Shown: positions 34,129 through 41,881 of the stretch, in pieces | Layout: every line of letters starts with the position of its first letter | How positions within the stretch are numbered: position 1 is the first letter of the stretch | Assembly: GCA_017505525.1 (NCBI GenBank) | Contig: JAFVPB010000015.1 | Coordinates: 64,026-128,025 of the forward strand | Reading direction: 5' to 3' | Origin: Clostridia bacterium | GTDB taxonomy: Bacteria > Bacillota > Clostridia > UMGS1883 | Length of the DNA: 64,000 bases | Made by a program: the position numbers and the translations under genes | Notes under the pieces: generated by a model | What the model saw: only the letters and a program-made list of their open reading frames with translations | Database searches by the model: none | Told to the model about the DNA's origin: nothing

Positions 34129-35145
34129 ATGGGTGGTACACTATATACTTCATGGAAAGATGCATTAGGTGCATCGCATATTGATGAACCTGTTGCTGTA
34201 TTTGAAAATGGGAAGATTTATTCCGCGGCGGATGGTTTCCTTGGAACTACGGCAAAAGGTGTTCTAATCGGTGAATATGAAGGCGGAATAGTTTATACCG
34301 TTGGAACCGGTGCATTCAACTATGGTAAAAGATTAAACGCTGTAGCTGTAATAGAATACGGAAAGATTTATAGCATTTCCAAAAGTATGCTTGGAGGCAT
34401 ATCAAAATCGCTGTCTGTTGGTGAGTGTTCATGTGGAAAGGTATATTCACACTCTCACAAATTAATGGAAGGTAGCGAATCATTCGGACTTTACAATGGT
34501 GATGAAGAAGGTGCTGCAGCGGCGGCGGCAATTGCACTTTTTAAATTAGAGTCAAATGTTTCTGCTTATGATAGTACATTGACCGGAGGATCTTCAAGTA
34601 GAAGTTCTTCTTCCGACGATGATGACGACCTGTGGGAAAAGTACGGATTGTTAATGCCTATAGTTATTACATACAGATTTTTCAAATATAGTTTTATTGT
34701 CGGGAAATGGATTGTTGGTATTATTGCTTGGCTAACAGGAGGTATTATTCGACTTGTTCAAAAACACAAGGAGAAAAAAGCTCTTGAAGAAATGGAACGG
34801 GCTGAAGAGTTTCCTGAAATCAAGGAAACAGAAATAGATACAAGTGCAAGCACAGACACATCTGTTGATACTGATGTGGTTGTAGATACAATTACCGAAG
34901 ATACAACAACCGATATTCCGAAAACATATAAGGAAACTATTGAAGTCGAAGAAGAAATCGTTGAGACAATTCCTATTGAAACAGAGAAAAAAGTAGATGA
35001 TGCTCCTGTAGAAAATGAAATAGAACCAGCAACGGAGCCTGCAACAGTCGCAACAACCAGCAGATTGAAATTGACCATGAGAACAGCTACAGCGGAGACT
35101 TCAATTGAAGAATCTGACAAATTCAAACCTGCTGGAGATTTATAA
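34129..35145 (+). CDS. Beta-repeat membrane protein with PAGDL tail
   Basis: This 338-residue protein of no known family starts with about four imperfect repeats (about 20-125) built on ExGKIYS...GxxxK (FENGKIYSAADG, YEGGIVYTVGTG, IEYGKIYSISKS, CSCGKVYSHSHK). A Ser/Asp linker (SSSRSSSSDDDDD), two hydrophobic segments (about 176-213), a Lys-rich stop and a long acidic Thr/Glu-rich tail follow. It ends SDKFKPAGDL, the tail shared with five other proteins of this operon. AGGGGG precedes the ATG. The preceding residues (RLK.TMRT...IEESD) are also shared with the 36.0-kb protein. Confidence 0.65.
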   Translation: MGGTLYTSWKDALGASHIDEPVAVFENGKIYSAADGFLGTTAKGVLIGEYEGGIVYTVGTGAFNYGKRLNAVAVIEYGKIYSISKSMLGGISKSLSVGECSCGKVYSHSHKLMEGSESFGLYNGDEEGAAAAAAIALFKLESNVSAYDSTLTGGSSSRSSSSDDDDDLWEKYGLLMPIVITYRFFKYSFIVGKWIVGIIAWLTGGIIRLVQKHKEKKALEEMERAEEFPEIKETEIDTSASTDTSVDTDVVVDTITEDTTTDIPKTYKETIEVEEEIVETIPIETEKKVDDAPVENEIEPATEPATVATTSRLKLTMRTATAETSIEESDKFKPAGDL

Positions 35146-35162
35146 GAAACGGAGACAATATC

Positions 35163-35780
35163 ATGAGTGATCAAAAGAAAAAGAATCTTATTATTTTAGT
35201 AACCTGTATGATTATATGTGTTGTTTTAACATCACTATTACTCACTAATTCAGTAGTATGCAGAGGATGTGATAAAAAGATAACTGGTAAATACTTCAAC
35301 GATGGAGGCTTTAGTGATACGACTTTTTATTGCAAAGAATGTGCAATAGATTATTATGGACCATTTTTCAAAAATGATATGGCTTTAAAAGTAAACAATA
35401 CACTGCGTAATATTCTTGTTATTATCGAAATTCTTGGTTTTGGTGCAGCTATTGTTGTTATGAATAAAGGTGGAATCAAAGAGGTTAAGAAGTTTGTTCC
35501 TGTTTCCAGACCGATATCAGGAACAACACCAATTAAAGAAAAACCTCCTGTTTCCGATCCTAAACCAGTAGTTGAACCCAGACCGGTTGTTACTCCTGTT
35601 CCCACCCCAGACTCAGTTGAAAAAACAATTCCGGAAGATGGTGGAAGACTGAAGACGACATTCAAACCGATTTCCGAATCAAGGATTGAAGCCGAACCTC
35701 CTTCTTCTACTGTAAGTTTTGAACCATCTTCAGCATCTCAGAGCAATGATGATAGATTCAAACCGGCCGGAGATTTATAA
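35163..35780 (+). CDS. LIM-like zinc-finger, two-pass membrane protein with PAGDL tail (paralogue 1)
   Basis: This 205-residue protein has a positively charged N-terminus, membrane helix 1 (about 9-30), a compact zinc finger (C33-x2-C36, C57-x2-C60; CRGCDKKITGKYF, CKECAIDYY) resembling half a LIM domain, helix 2 (about 82-101) and a Pro-rich tail ending DDRFKPAGDL. By the positive-inside rule the zinc finger is external and the tail cytoplasmic. It is paralogous to the protein at 36.0 kb, including the ICVVLTSLLL helix and DKKITGKY. Function unknown. Confidence 0.7.
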   Translation: MSDQKKKNLIILVTCMIICVVLTSLLLTNSVVCRGCDKKITGKYFNDGGFSDTTFYCKECAIDYYGPFFKNDMALKVNNTLRNILVIIEILGFGAAIVVMNKGGIKEVKKFVPVSRPISGTTPIKEKPPVSDPKPVVEPRPVVTPVPTPDSVEKTIPEDGGRLKTTFKPISESRIEAEPPSSTVSFEPSSASQSNDDRFKPAGDL

Positions 35781-35823
35781 TAAAAAATGACGAAATATTA
35801 AAGTATATGAAAGGTGACTATCA

Positions 35824-36018
35824 TTGAAAGTTCCATTAATATTATATAAAATTTCTGTGTTAGCCAATATATTTAGTATTGTTGGCGTTATCTTGGTTTT
35901 TGTTGGAATTTATGCTTTGTGATGTCAGGAAATATTAGCCGCATTCGTATATGCAGGTGCAGGAATGTTGTTAATAGTTTTAACTAATATAATTCACGAT
36001 AAAGTTCAGGAGAGGATA
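35824..36018 (+). pseudogene. Small two-helix membrane protein interrupted by in-frame TGA
   Basis: From TTG 35824 the frame reads KVPLILYKISVLANIFSIV, then GVILVFVGIYAL, a TGA at 35920-35922, then CQEILAAFVYAGAGMLLIVL. Reading TGA as Trp (one base from TGG) would give a tidy two-helix protein whose frame runs on into the next gene. Other genes here use TGA as a normal stop, so a nonsense mutation is the simplest explanation; the 32-residue first half may still be made. AAAGGTGA precedes the TTG. Confidence 0.5.
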
Positions 36019-36024
36019 AAAATC

Positions 36025-36720
36025 ATGAGTGAGAAACAAAAAAAACAAACAATATCATTAGCGGTTATTATGGTTATCTGCGTAGTTCTGACTTCATTAC
36101 TTTTAAGTAACTCATTACAATGTGCAGATTGCGACAAAAAAATCACGGGGAAATACTATATTTCTTTATCCGAAAGACCATATTGTAAAGATTGTGGAGC
36201 TGAATACTATCGTGTTTTTCCGGGAGAATTAGACAACATAACAGACAGAGTTGATAATACTGCAAGAAACATTCTTGTTATAGTTGAGTTGATAGGTTTT
36301 ATTGGTGCAATGGTTGTAATCAATAAAAAGAAAGTAGCAGAAACAATTAAAAGTGATGGTGTTGCATCGGTAACAAGAAAAATACCCGTTATAAAAGAAG
36401 AAGTTAAAAAAGTTGTTGAACCTATCGTAAAAAAAGAAACTCCGATTGAACCAAAACCTGAAATAAAGCCGGAGGTTAAACCGGAAGTTGAAAGCGAAAA
36501 AACTCCTGAAGTGCGAAAGGAAGAAATTTTTGATATAACCCATATTGAAACAGAGAAAAAAGCAGATGACATTCCAGTGGAAAAAGAAACAAAAGTCGAA
36601 ACAGAATCACCAACAGAAATGTCGTCAATTAGTAGACTAAAATCCACGATGAGAACATCGACATCCAAAACAACAATCGAAGAATCTGACAGATTTAACC
36701 CCGCCGGAGATTTGCAATAG
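36025..36720 (+). CDS. LIM-like zinc-finger, two-pass membrane protein with PAGDL tail (paralogue 2)
   Basis: This 231-residue paralogue of the 35.2-kb protein has helix 1 (about 10-29), a zinc finger (C33-x2-C36, C54-x2-C57; CADCDKKITGKYY, CKDCGAEYY), helix 2 (about 81-100) and a Lys/Glu/Pro-rich tail (about 105-220). It ends SDRFNPAGDLQ, the only copy with an extra residue after the motif. The start is ATG 36025, 8 bases after GGAGAGG; the frame is open further upstream into the interrupted small gene. The tail segment RLKSTMRTST...IEESD is shared with the 34.1-kb protein, suggesting tail exchange or duplication. Confidence 0.72.
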   Translation: MSEKQKKQTISLAVIMVICVVLTSLLLSNSLQCADCDKKITGKYYISLSERPYCKDCGAEYYRVFPGELDNITDRVDNTARNILVIVELIGFIGAMVVINKKKVAETIKSDGVASVTRKIPVIKEEVKKVVEPIVKKETPIEPKPEIKPEVKPEVESEKTPEVRKEEIFDITHIETEKKADDIPVEKETKVETESPTEMSSISRLKSTMRTSTSKTTIEESDRFNPAGDLQ

Positions 36721-36732
36721 GAGGAAAGAAAC

Positions 36733-37431
36733 ATGGATAAAACTATAATTAAAAAATTTGGACCAGGTATATTAATTGTAATAGCTATTATTCTTATTAT
36801 TAGTACTTTTTTAAAAAGTGATAGTAGTGCCATCGTGGGGAAATGGCAGTTCGAAGAGGATGACCACGATTCCTATGTGGTTGAATTTTATAGAAAAGGT
36901 ACAGGCGTATCGTATGTTATTTCAGGAGGAGAGGTAGAGGATTCTCAGACGTTTAGCTATATTGTACACGATGGAATGATAACTGTAACTGGGTATGATG
37001 GGTTCACATCTCCTTATGAAATATCGGGAAACAAACTTTTGTTGGATGGGTTAGAGCTTTACAGAAAAGGTGGTGGCATCATCCCTTGGGTTCGTTATAT
37101 ATTAGTAATTGCTTGTTTGATATTTGCAATTTTAATCAGCAAAAAAGATGTTGTGACGATAGCTGAGAAAATAAAAAAAGAAGACCCTGAAGTTGAAACT
37201 ATAGGAAAAACATCGATTGTTAGCAGAGAGAAAAAAGCAGAAACAGCAACGAAAGAGTCTGATGATCCAAAAAAAGATGATGTAAAAATCAAATCAGAAA
37301 CTGAAGTAAGCCCAACAAAAGTCCATAGCGAACTAGGAACAACGTTTAGAGCTAAAATGGATGATGTTAATGAAAAAGAGGGCTCTAAAGAAACCAAAGG
37401 TGATTGGTTCAAATCGGCGGGAGATTTATAA
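36733..37431 (+). CDS. Two-pass membrane protein with external lipocalin-like domain and SAGDL tail
   Basis: This 232-residue protein has helix 1 (about 10-27), an external beta-rich domain (about 32-115; IVGKWQFEEDDHDSYVVEFY ... YEISGNKLLLDG) like the small lipocalin-type domains of gut Firmicutes, helix 2 (about 118-139) and a charged cytoplasmic tail ending GDWFKSAGDL. AGGAGG precedes the ATG. The architecture (outside domain, membrane, tagged inside tail) repeats that of the neighbouring tagged proteins. Confidence 0.68.
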   Translation: MDKTIIKKFGPGILIVIAIILIISTFLKSDSSAIVGKWQFEEDDHDSYVVEFYRKGTGVSYVISGGEVEDSQTFSYIVHDGMITVTGYDGFTSPYEISGNKLLLDGLELYRKGGGIIPWVRYILVIACLIFAILISKKDVVTIAEKIKKEDPEVETIGKTSIVSREKKAETATKESDDPKKDDVKIKSETEVSPTKVHSELGTTFRAKMDDVNEKEGSKETKGDWFKSAGDL

Positions 37432-37467
37432 TAATTACAAAATTAGGAAGTATATGGTGATACATAG

Positions 37468-38847
37468 ATGAACATTAATGGATACACATTAAAAGCAGAA
37501 TTAAAGAATGCAAACAGCGGATTTTCAAAATGGGGATTTGCTACGAAAAATGGTAAAGAATACTTTATCAAGGAGTTAATAAACCCCGTTTACCCTATTG
37601 ATAAAAGTATAATGTCTGAGGAATTATTTCAACAACGCAGAACCTTTTGCTCACAGTATGAAACTAAATTCAAAAAATTCTTTGGACAAATAAATAATGC
37701 AAGTCATGGAAATCTTGTTAGAATAAATGACTTTTTTCGCTGTGGTGGCAGATATTACTTGATAACAGAAAAAGTCGATGGAAAATCTGTTTCGATGGAT
37801 TATATTGCATCGTTAGAAGATGAAAAAAAACTTCTGTTGTTAAAAACTGTAGCACATTGTTTTCACGATTTGCACTCTGCAGGAATTGTTCATTTTGATG
37901 TTAAGCCGTCTAATATTCTTGTAAAAGTGACCAAAAGTGGTAATTATGTAGCTAAACTTATTGACTTTGACTCAGGATTTTTTAAAGGCGAAGTTTTAGA
38001 TAACAAAGAATTAGGTGGCGATTTGACATACCTTGCACCTGAAACATTTCTTGCTATTTATGGTGAAGATGTTCATCCTGATGAAAAGGCTGACATTTTT
38101 GGGTTAGGATTAGTATTACATGAATACTGTTGTGGAAGATTACCATATTACGATGAAAATGAATATGAGTATCCATACGAAGCAGCATTGGATAATGGAG
38201 TTTTAATGCCTGATGCTTCGTTACTTTCTGATGAAATCTGCAAACTAATCACATCTATGTTGGATGCAGATCCTCAAAAAAGACCGTCTGCTGAACAAAT
38301 TATAATCAAGCTTAATGAATTAAGCGCTGACGAAGGTTTTGCTGAGATTACAAACATAACTATTCACTTTGATGGGCACTATGGCAAGTCTATTAGTGTT
38401 TCACCCGACAAAATTAAGTATAGAAATACTATTCATCCTTCGATAGCTCCGGAAACAAGAAACTTTCCGGCATCTTATACTGCTCAGAAAGAAAAAAACA
38501 TTACGTTGGAGCAATATGAAAATATAATAGATGAAATTTCTGCTGTAGGATTATTTGATATAATTACTCCACATATTGACAAGGAGGTTAATCCTGGAGC
38601 GGTATATCAAGCGGTTTCAGTTGTGTATGAAGATGGTACACATTACGATTACTCTACTATGGGTGAACCCGATATACAATTCAAAAAAGTTTCTAAGGTT
38701 TTATCTGAATACTGTGACTTCCCTGAAATTGAATCTTCTTGGTATGAAACGGAAATAGAATCAAGTGATGAAGCTCCGGTATTTACTCCACCTAAGCCAA
38801 CTGAATCAAAGAAAGATGATTGGTTTAAACCTGCGGGAGATTTATAA
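37468..38847 (+). CDS. Soluble Ser/Thr protein kinase with PAGDL tail
   Basis: This 459-residue protein has a eukaryotic-type kinase domain at about 6-285: Lys35 (YFIKEL), the catalytic loop VHFDVKPSNIL with D144, K146 and N149, D166-F-D168 in place of DFG, LAPETF and DIFGLGLVLHEYCCG. It appears catalytically competent. A C-terminal domain of unknown type (about 295-425) follows, then DDWFKPAGDL. There is no membrane segment, so the tail must be read in the cytoplasm. It is the third member of the VWA-phosphatase-kinase set and lacks PASTA domains, unlike PrkC at 25 kb. Confidence 0.85.
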   Translation: MNINGYTLKAELKNANSGFSKWGFATKNGKEYFIKELINPVYPIDKSIMSEELFQQRRTFCSQYETKFKKFFGQINNASHGNLVRINDFFRCGGRYYLITEKVDGKSVSMDYIASLEDEKKLLLLKTVAHCFHDLHSAGIVHFDVKPSNILVKVTKSGNYVAKLIDFDSGFFKGEVLDNKELGGDLTYLAPETFLAIYGEDVHPDEKADIFGLGLVLHEYCCGRLPYYDENEYEYPYEAALDNGVLMPDASLLSDEICKLITSMLDADPQKRPSAEQIIIKLNELSADEGFAEITNITIHFDGHYGKSISVSPDKIKYRNTIHPSIAPETRNFPASYTAQKEKNITLEQYENIIDEISAVGLFDIITPHIDKEVNPGAVYQAVSVVYEDGTHYDYSTMGEPDIQFKKVSKVLSEYCDFPEIESSWYETEIESSDEAPVFTPPKPTESKKDDWFKPAGDL

Positions 38848-38916
38848 TGCAGAGAGCTATTCATTTTATGGATAGCTCTGTGTTGCTTTAATGGACAATG
38901 TTAAAAGGTGATAAAA

Positions 38917-39525
38917 ATGTCAAATAATTACAAGAAAAATAATGCCAAAACAATAACAATATCTTTAGTGGTTATACTGATTGCCGTTATTTTATTAAAT
39001 ATATACTTATATTTATCAAATCAAAATAGAAGAAATGAATATATCGAGGATACCACAAAAAATAGTAATGTTGATGTTATGACTGAACAAGAGAATGGTC
39101 AAAAAGAAGAACAATCATACGAAGTAGAACTTGTAGAAGTTCCGGATTGGTATATTGTTGGACAAGTTGCGGTAAAAGGCAATCAAGTCTGTTTTTCACG
39201 AGATGACGGTTTGATAATGGAAAACGATGTTATGCCCACTACTGTTACCGTTTATACCTCAGATGATAGTGGAAAACTCATTGATATGACAGAATACATA
39301 ATTTTTGAGTCAGAAGAACTGGCAAAATATCATTGTGAAAGATTAAATAACTACGAAGATGGAACTAATAGCTTCGGAATGGCTCCCGGTGAAGCGGCGT
39401 ACTATTACTGCGAAAATATTATGTTAGAAGTTTTTGATAAAAATTATTATCAGAAAGAATATGAAACTCTACAAGATGTAATAGATATGTATGCAGGATA
39501 CGGATGGCTCATAAATTATCTTTAA
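38917..39525 (+). CDS. Single-pass membrane protein, unknown family
   Basis: This 202-residue protein has a short Lys/Asn-rich cytoplasmic end, a membrane helix (about 14-33, TITISLVVILIAVILLNIYL) and an external domain (about 55-202). Its first 35 residues closely resemble those of the next protein (SN-YKN-N..KTITI...NIYL), so the two share a membrane anchor but carry different external domains. The start is ATG 38917, after AAAGGTGAT. No PAGDL tail. Confidence 0.6.
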   Translation: MSNNYKKNNAKTITISLVVILIAVILLNIYLYLSNQNRRNEYIEDTTKNSNVDVMTEQENGQKEEQSYEVELVEVPDWYIVGQVAVKGNQVCFSRDDGLIMENDVMPTTVTVYTSDDSGKLIDMTEYIIFESEELAKYHCERLNNYEDGTNSFGMAPGEAAYYYCENIMLEVFDKNYYQKEYETLQDVIDMYAGYGWLINYL

Positions 39526-39567
39526 ATTATAATCAAGAAATCATGAATTTTGCTTGGAGGGAATGTT

Positions 39568-40209
39568 ATGGCAAGCAATTATCAAAACAAAAATAACAAC
39601 AGTAAGAAAATAACAATAATTTTAGTTGCCATTCTAGTTGCAGTTATAGGTGTGAATATCTATCTATTTGCATCTAACCAAAGCAAAAGAAATGAGGATA
39701 CCTCCGATAATTATTCTGCTGAGAATAATACGACAGTCATTGAATCGAATGACGTTAATGAAACAACACCTTCTGATAAAAAAGAAGGATATGTTATTGC
39801 TACTAAACTTGATGAAAACTTTGTCTTGGATATTGAAAATTCTGATATTTCAAGTGGTGCAAATCTACAACTTTGGGAACGCAATATCAACAATGCCCAA
39901 ACATTTGAATTAAAAAAACTTGATGACGGTTATTATCAGATCATAAATATCAATTCAGAAAAAGCACTTGCTGCTGAGAACGGTGGTAAATACGAGCATA
40001 CTAATGTATGTCAAGAAGATGTTGGGGTATCAAATTCTCAATATTGGAGTTTAGTAAGTGCCGGAAACGATTATTACTACATAATAGAAAAAACAAGTGG
40101 ACTTTATCTTGATGTAGATAATGCTTGGACAGAAAATGGCACAAATATAAAACTATTTTCCCAAAATGAAGCCTATGAAGCTCAAAAGTGGAAATTGATA
40201 AAACAGTAA
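39568..40209 (+). CDS. Membrane-anchored ricin-type beta-trefoil lectin
   Basis: This 213-residue protein has an N-terminal membrane anchor (about 14-33) and one ricin-B-lectin-like domain (about 75-213), with repeated QxW-type motifs: FVLDIENSDISSGANLQLWE, ALAAENGG, YLDVDNAWTENGTNIKLF and AQKWKLI. It is likely to bind carbohydrate at the cell surface. The start is ATG 39568, after GGAGGG. The anchor is nearly the same as in the preceding gene. Confidence 0.78.
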   Translation: MASNYQNKNNNSKKITIILVAILVAVIGVNIYLFASNQSKRNEDTSDNYSAENNTTVIESNDVNETTPSDKKEGYVIATKLDENFVLDIENSDISSGANLQLWERNINNAQTFELKKLDDGYYQIININSEKALAAENGGKYEHTNVCQEDVGVSNSQYWSLVSAGNDYYYIIEKTSGLYLDVDNAWTENGTNIKLFSQNEAYEAQKWKLIKQ

Positions 40210-40230
40210 ATTAATATGGAGGAATGCAAA

Positions 40231-41319
40231 ATGAAAAAGATAGGTTCGATTTTAATGATGATAGTCTTTGTGCTATCACTTTCCGTTAGTGTTTTGGGAG
40301 CAGGAGCCACATCGGGAACGTGTGGTGAAAATGTAACTTGGAATTATGATACATATACTTGTACTTTAACAATTAGCGGCAGCGGTAATCTAAATGACTA
40401 CACTATATATACTGACAATGAAGCTCCTTGGTATGATTATAGAAAAAGTATAAGAACAGTAGTTATTGAAAAAGGTATCACATCAATAGGTGATTACACA
40501 TTTAAGCAGTATTACTCATTGTCAAACATAACAATACCCGGAACTGTAAAATCTATTGGAAGCAATGCTTTTTACGGCTGTAAAGCTTTAACCAGTATCG
40601 ATATTCCTGAAGGTGTTACTACACTTGAATCAGAAGCTTTTACTTACTGCGAAAACTTAATGACAGTATCGTTACCCAAAAGTTTGAGAGTTATAGAAAA
40701 TGGTGCTTTTTCATGTTGTACAAGATTACAAAATGTCGAATTACCTAAAAAGTTAGAAACTCTTGGTAATGATACATTTATAAACTGTTATGGTATTACA
40801 TCTATTGAAATTCCTAATGGAATAACGGAAATTGGTAGTTACTGTTTTAAGGGTTGCACTAATTTACAAAGTATTACCATTCCGGGTAGTGTAACAAAAA
40901 TCGGAAATAGTGCTTTTTATGAGTGCGGTAGTTTAACAGACATAAAGTTTAAAGGTTCTGAAAAACAATGGAACAATATATTATTTGAAGATTACAACGA
41001 AAACTTACAGTATGGTAATGTAAGCTATGGCGGGGGACTTCCCATATTACCCATTATCATAATTGCTCTTATTGCTGCGATTGCATTTGCTCTTATTAAG
41101 TCAAAAAAGGTTGATGTTACAAAGGCAAAAAGTATTGTTAGCGAAGCAAAAAGAACAATAGAGGAAAAAACTATTATTACAGAAAAAAAGGTTGAACCAA
41201 AAAGAGAACCAATAATTGAAAGAAAGATACCTTCAGAACCTAAAGTGGAGGTTGTAGAAAAGCCAAAAACAGAGGAACCCAAAAAAGATGATTGGTTTAA
41301 GTCTGCCGGAGATTTATAA
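40231..41319 (+). CDS. Secreted leucine-rich-repeat (BspA-like) receptor with SAGDL tail
   Basis: This 362-residue protein has a signal peptide (about 1-22), a short beta domain, six or seven BspA-type leucine-rich repeats (about 75-250; e.g. SIGSNAFYGCKALTSIDIPE, TLGNDTFINCYGITSIEIPN), a membrane helix (about 270-288) and a Lys/Glu/Pro-rich cytoplasmic tail ending DDWFKSAGDL. The start is ATG 40231, 7 bases after GGAGG. BspA repeats usually mediate surface binding, so this looks like a receptor with an intracellular tag, parallel to the 36.7-kb protein. Confidence 0.8.
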   Translation: MKKIGSILMMIVFVLSLSVSVLGAGATSGTCGENVTWNYDTYTCTLTISGSGNLNDYTIYTDNEAPWYDYRKSIRTVVIEKGITSIGDYTFKQYYSLSNITIPGTVKSIGSNAFYGCKALTSIDIPEGVTTLESEAFTYCENLMTVSLPKSLRVIENGAFSCCTRLQNVELPKKLETLGNDTFINCYGITSIEIPNGITEIGSYCFKGCTNLQSITIPGSVTKIGNSAFYECGSLTDIKFKGSEKQWNNILFEDYNENLQYGNVSYGGGLPILPIIIIALIAAIAFALIKSKKVDVTKAKSIVSEAKRTIEEKTIITEKKVEPKREPIIERKIPSEPKVEVVEKPKTEEPKKDDWFKSAGDL

Positions 41320-41339
41320 GAAAAAGAAGGAGGATTTTT

Positions 41340-41798
41340 ATGAAAAAGCTTATTGCATTTCTTATGTTAATATGTGTAATTGGAAGTTTCTGTGGATGTG
41401 AACAAAATAATACTACATCGAAATCTTCTAATTCCTCAGAAGACTATTTAAGAATGGGAATGTATTATCAACAACTTGGTAAAGAATCCTATGATCCAAA
41501 AATCGGAATCTTTTTCAAAGATGTGGATGAATTTGCTCAAAAGAATTATGAAAACGCAAATTACTTCGATAATTGGATGAAGTCAAATGATTCCGGATTA
41601 TATAAAGTTATGGCAAGTGATATGGAAGGATATGATTTCCGTCTTGAACTTGATAACCATGTTGATTTTAAGGAGCTTGTTTTCTATGTCAAAGCTGTTG
41701 AGGGTAAGGACAAGCTTGAACTATTTGAATATACACCCGATGCAGAGTTTACTATGTGCTCATACGGGACATATTTAAGCGAGAAATATAAAAGATAA
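41340..41798 (+). CDS. Small predicted lipoprotein
   Basis: This 152-residue protein has an N-terminal signal and a lipobox-like FCGC with C20 as the lipidated residue (MKKLIAFLMLICVIGSFCGC). The mature domain matches nothing I recognise. AAGGAGG precedes the ATG. It is part of the same co-directional run. Confidence 0.6.
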   Translation: MKKLIAFLMLICVIGSFCGCEQNNTTSKSSNSSEDYLRMGMYYQQLGKESYDPKIGIFFKDVDEFAQKNYENANYFDNWMKSNDSGLYKVMASDMEGYDFRLELDNHVDFKELVFYVKAVEGKDKLELFEYTPDAEFTMCSYGTYLSEKYKR

Positions 41799-41881
41799 TG
41801 GTTATACAGAGTTTGATTGGAGTGGAATAAATTAAATAATCCAATCTAAAGGTGACACATTTTAAGTTGAGGTAATTGATT

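Noticed and set aside
34758-35665. Long minus-strand frames rich in Ser, Val and Thr opposite the tagged proteins
   Set aside because: They are reverse readings of Glu/Thr/Lys-rich tails, without ribosome sites or recognisable domains.
35920-35922. TGA followed by TGT read as a selenocysteine-cysteine pair
   Set aside because: The context is two membrane helices with no redox motif, and I see no SECIS-like hairpin directly after the codon. A Trp-to-stop mutation is simpler.
35122-41316. PAGDL tails explained as recent gene duplication of one 3' end
   Set aside because: Only the 34.1- and 36.0-kb tails share longer flanking sequence. The other four differ upstream and in synonymous codons, so conservation of the short motif itself must be explained.
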